Shown here: piece by piece, positions 63,899-64,000 of the stretch | Layout of the letters: each line of letters starts with the position of its first letter | How positions within the stretch are numbered: position 1 is the stretch's first letter | Source: Bradyrhizobium sp. OK095 | GTDB lineage: Bacteria; Pseudomonadota; Alphaproteobacteria; Rhizobiales; Xanthobacteraceae | DNA: 64,000 nt | Reading direction: 5' to 3' | Assembly: GCF_900109945.1 (NCBI RefSeq) | Contig: NZ_FOBX01000014.1 | Location: 147,599-211,598 of the forward strand | Program-made: the position numbers and the translations under genes | Notes under the pieces: generated by a model | What the model was told of the DNA's origin: nothing | Seen by the model: the letters and a program-made list of their open reading frames with translations, nothing else | Databases searched by the model: none

Positions 63899-64000
63899 GT
63901 AAGAACGCAGGGCTGTCCGGGGAATGATTCACTATGCCGCGGAGCATGCCCGGTTTAACCGGCATGAAGCCGGTACTTTCTGGTTGTCGAGACTCAGAAA

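Noticed and set aside
63690..63965. Small minus-strand protein at the window end
   Set aside because: The frame covers the palindromic repeat and the end of the binding-protein gene; the translated text is repeat-derived with no family match.

Overview
The window looks like chromosome from a GC-rich, metabolically versatile alphaproteobacterium. Bradyrhizobium or a close relative in the Nitrobacteraceae is my best guess. The reasons are the dense solute-uptake and catabolic operons (TRAP, polyamine-type, amino-acid-type and orphan periplasmic binding proteins), the many LysR/GntR/IclR/TetR regulators, and GC-rich palindromic intergenic repeats that resemble those familiar from Bradyrhizobium. 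The taxonomic call is inference; there is no rRNA or other marker gene here. I see no tRNA, rRNA, CRISPR array, insertion sequence or prophage.

Layout. (1) 1-5125: end of a TRAP transporter operon (dctP fragment, dctQ, dctM) joined to an L-idonate-5-dehydrogenase-like enzyme and mannonate dehydratase, so sugar-acid uptake and catabolism. (2) 5265-6170: a lone class-3 lipase. (3) 6164-13194: a LysR regulator divergent from a polyamine-type ABC transporter operon that carries a HAD hydrolase and a PuuB-like FAD oxidase inside it. (4) 13243-17381: an overlapping two-gene unit, a patatin/beta-sandwich/CHAT-protease fusion followed by a calcineurin-like phosphoesterase. This is the best candidate for an undescribed (probably conflict or defence) system. 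(5) 17474-22866: TetR regulator, MHS-family transporter, and two type-B carboxylesterases, one cytoplasmic and one exported. (6) 22881-32399: amino-acid ABC transporter divergent from a hydroxyacid dehydrogenase/RidA/aminotransferase/TPP enzyme/D-amino-acid dehydrogenase/racemase operon with a GntR regulator. (7) 32706-38456: split TPP decarboxylase plus SDR, facing an IclR/flavoprotein/LivK-type binding-protein operon. (8) 38829-40130: a second MHS transporter. (9) 40393-49930: polyamine-type ABC transporter, three-subunit molybdenum hydroxylase of the form II CoxL type, and an amidase. (10) 49927-63774: two LysR genes and a long plus-strand catabolic array (DAACS symporter, PdxA-like dehydrogenase, two Tat-exported MmgE/PrpD proteins, TctC, SDR, alpha/beta hydrolase, c-type cytochrome/beta-propeller protein, Tat-exported FAH-family enzyme, periplasmic binding protein).

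Most operons follow one plan: capture a solute in the periplasm, import it, and degrade it with adjacent enzymes under a local regulator. Two blocks break the plan. The patatin-CHAT/phosphoesterase pair has no metabolic partners. The last array appears to put several normally cytoplasmic enzyme families in the periplasm and contains an SDR and an alpha/beta hydrolase that each lack a canonical catalytic residue.
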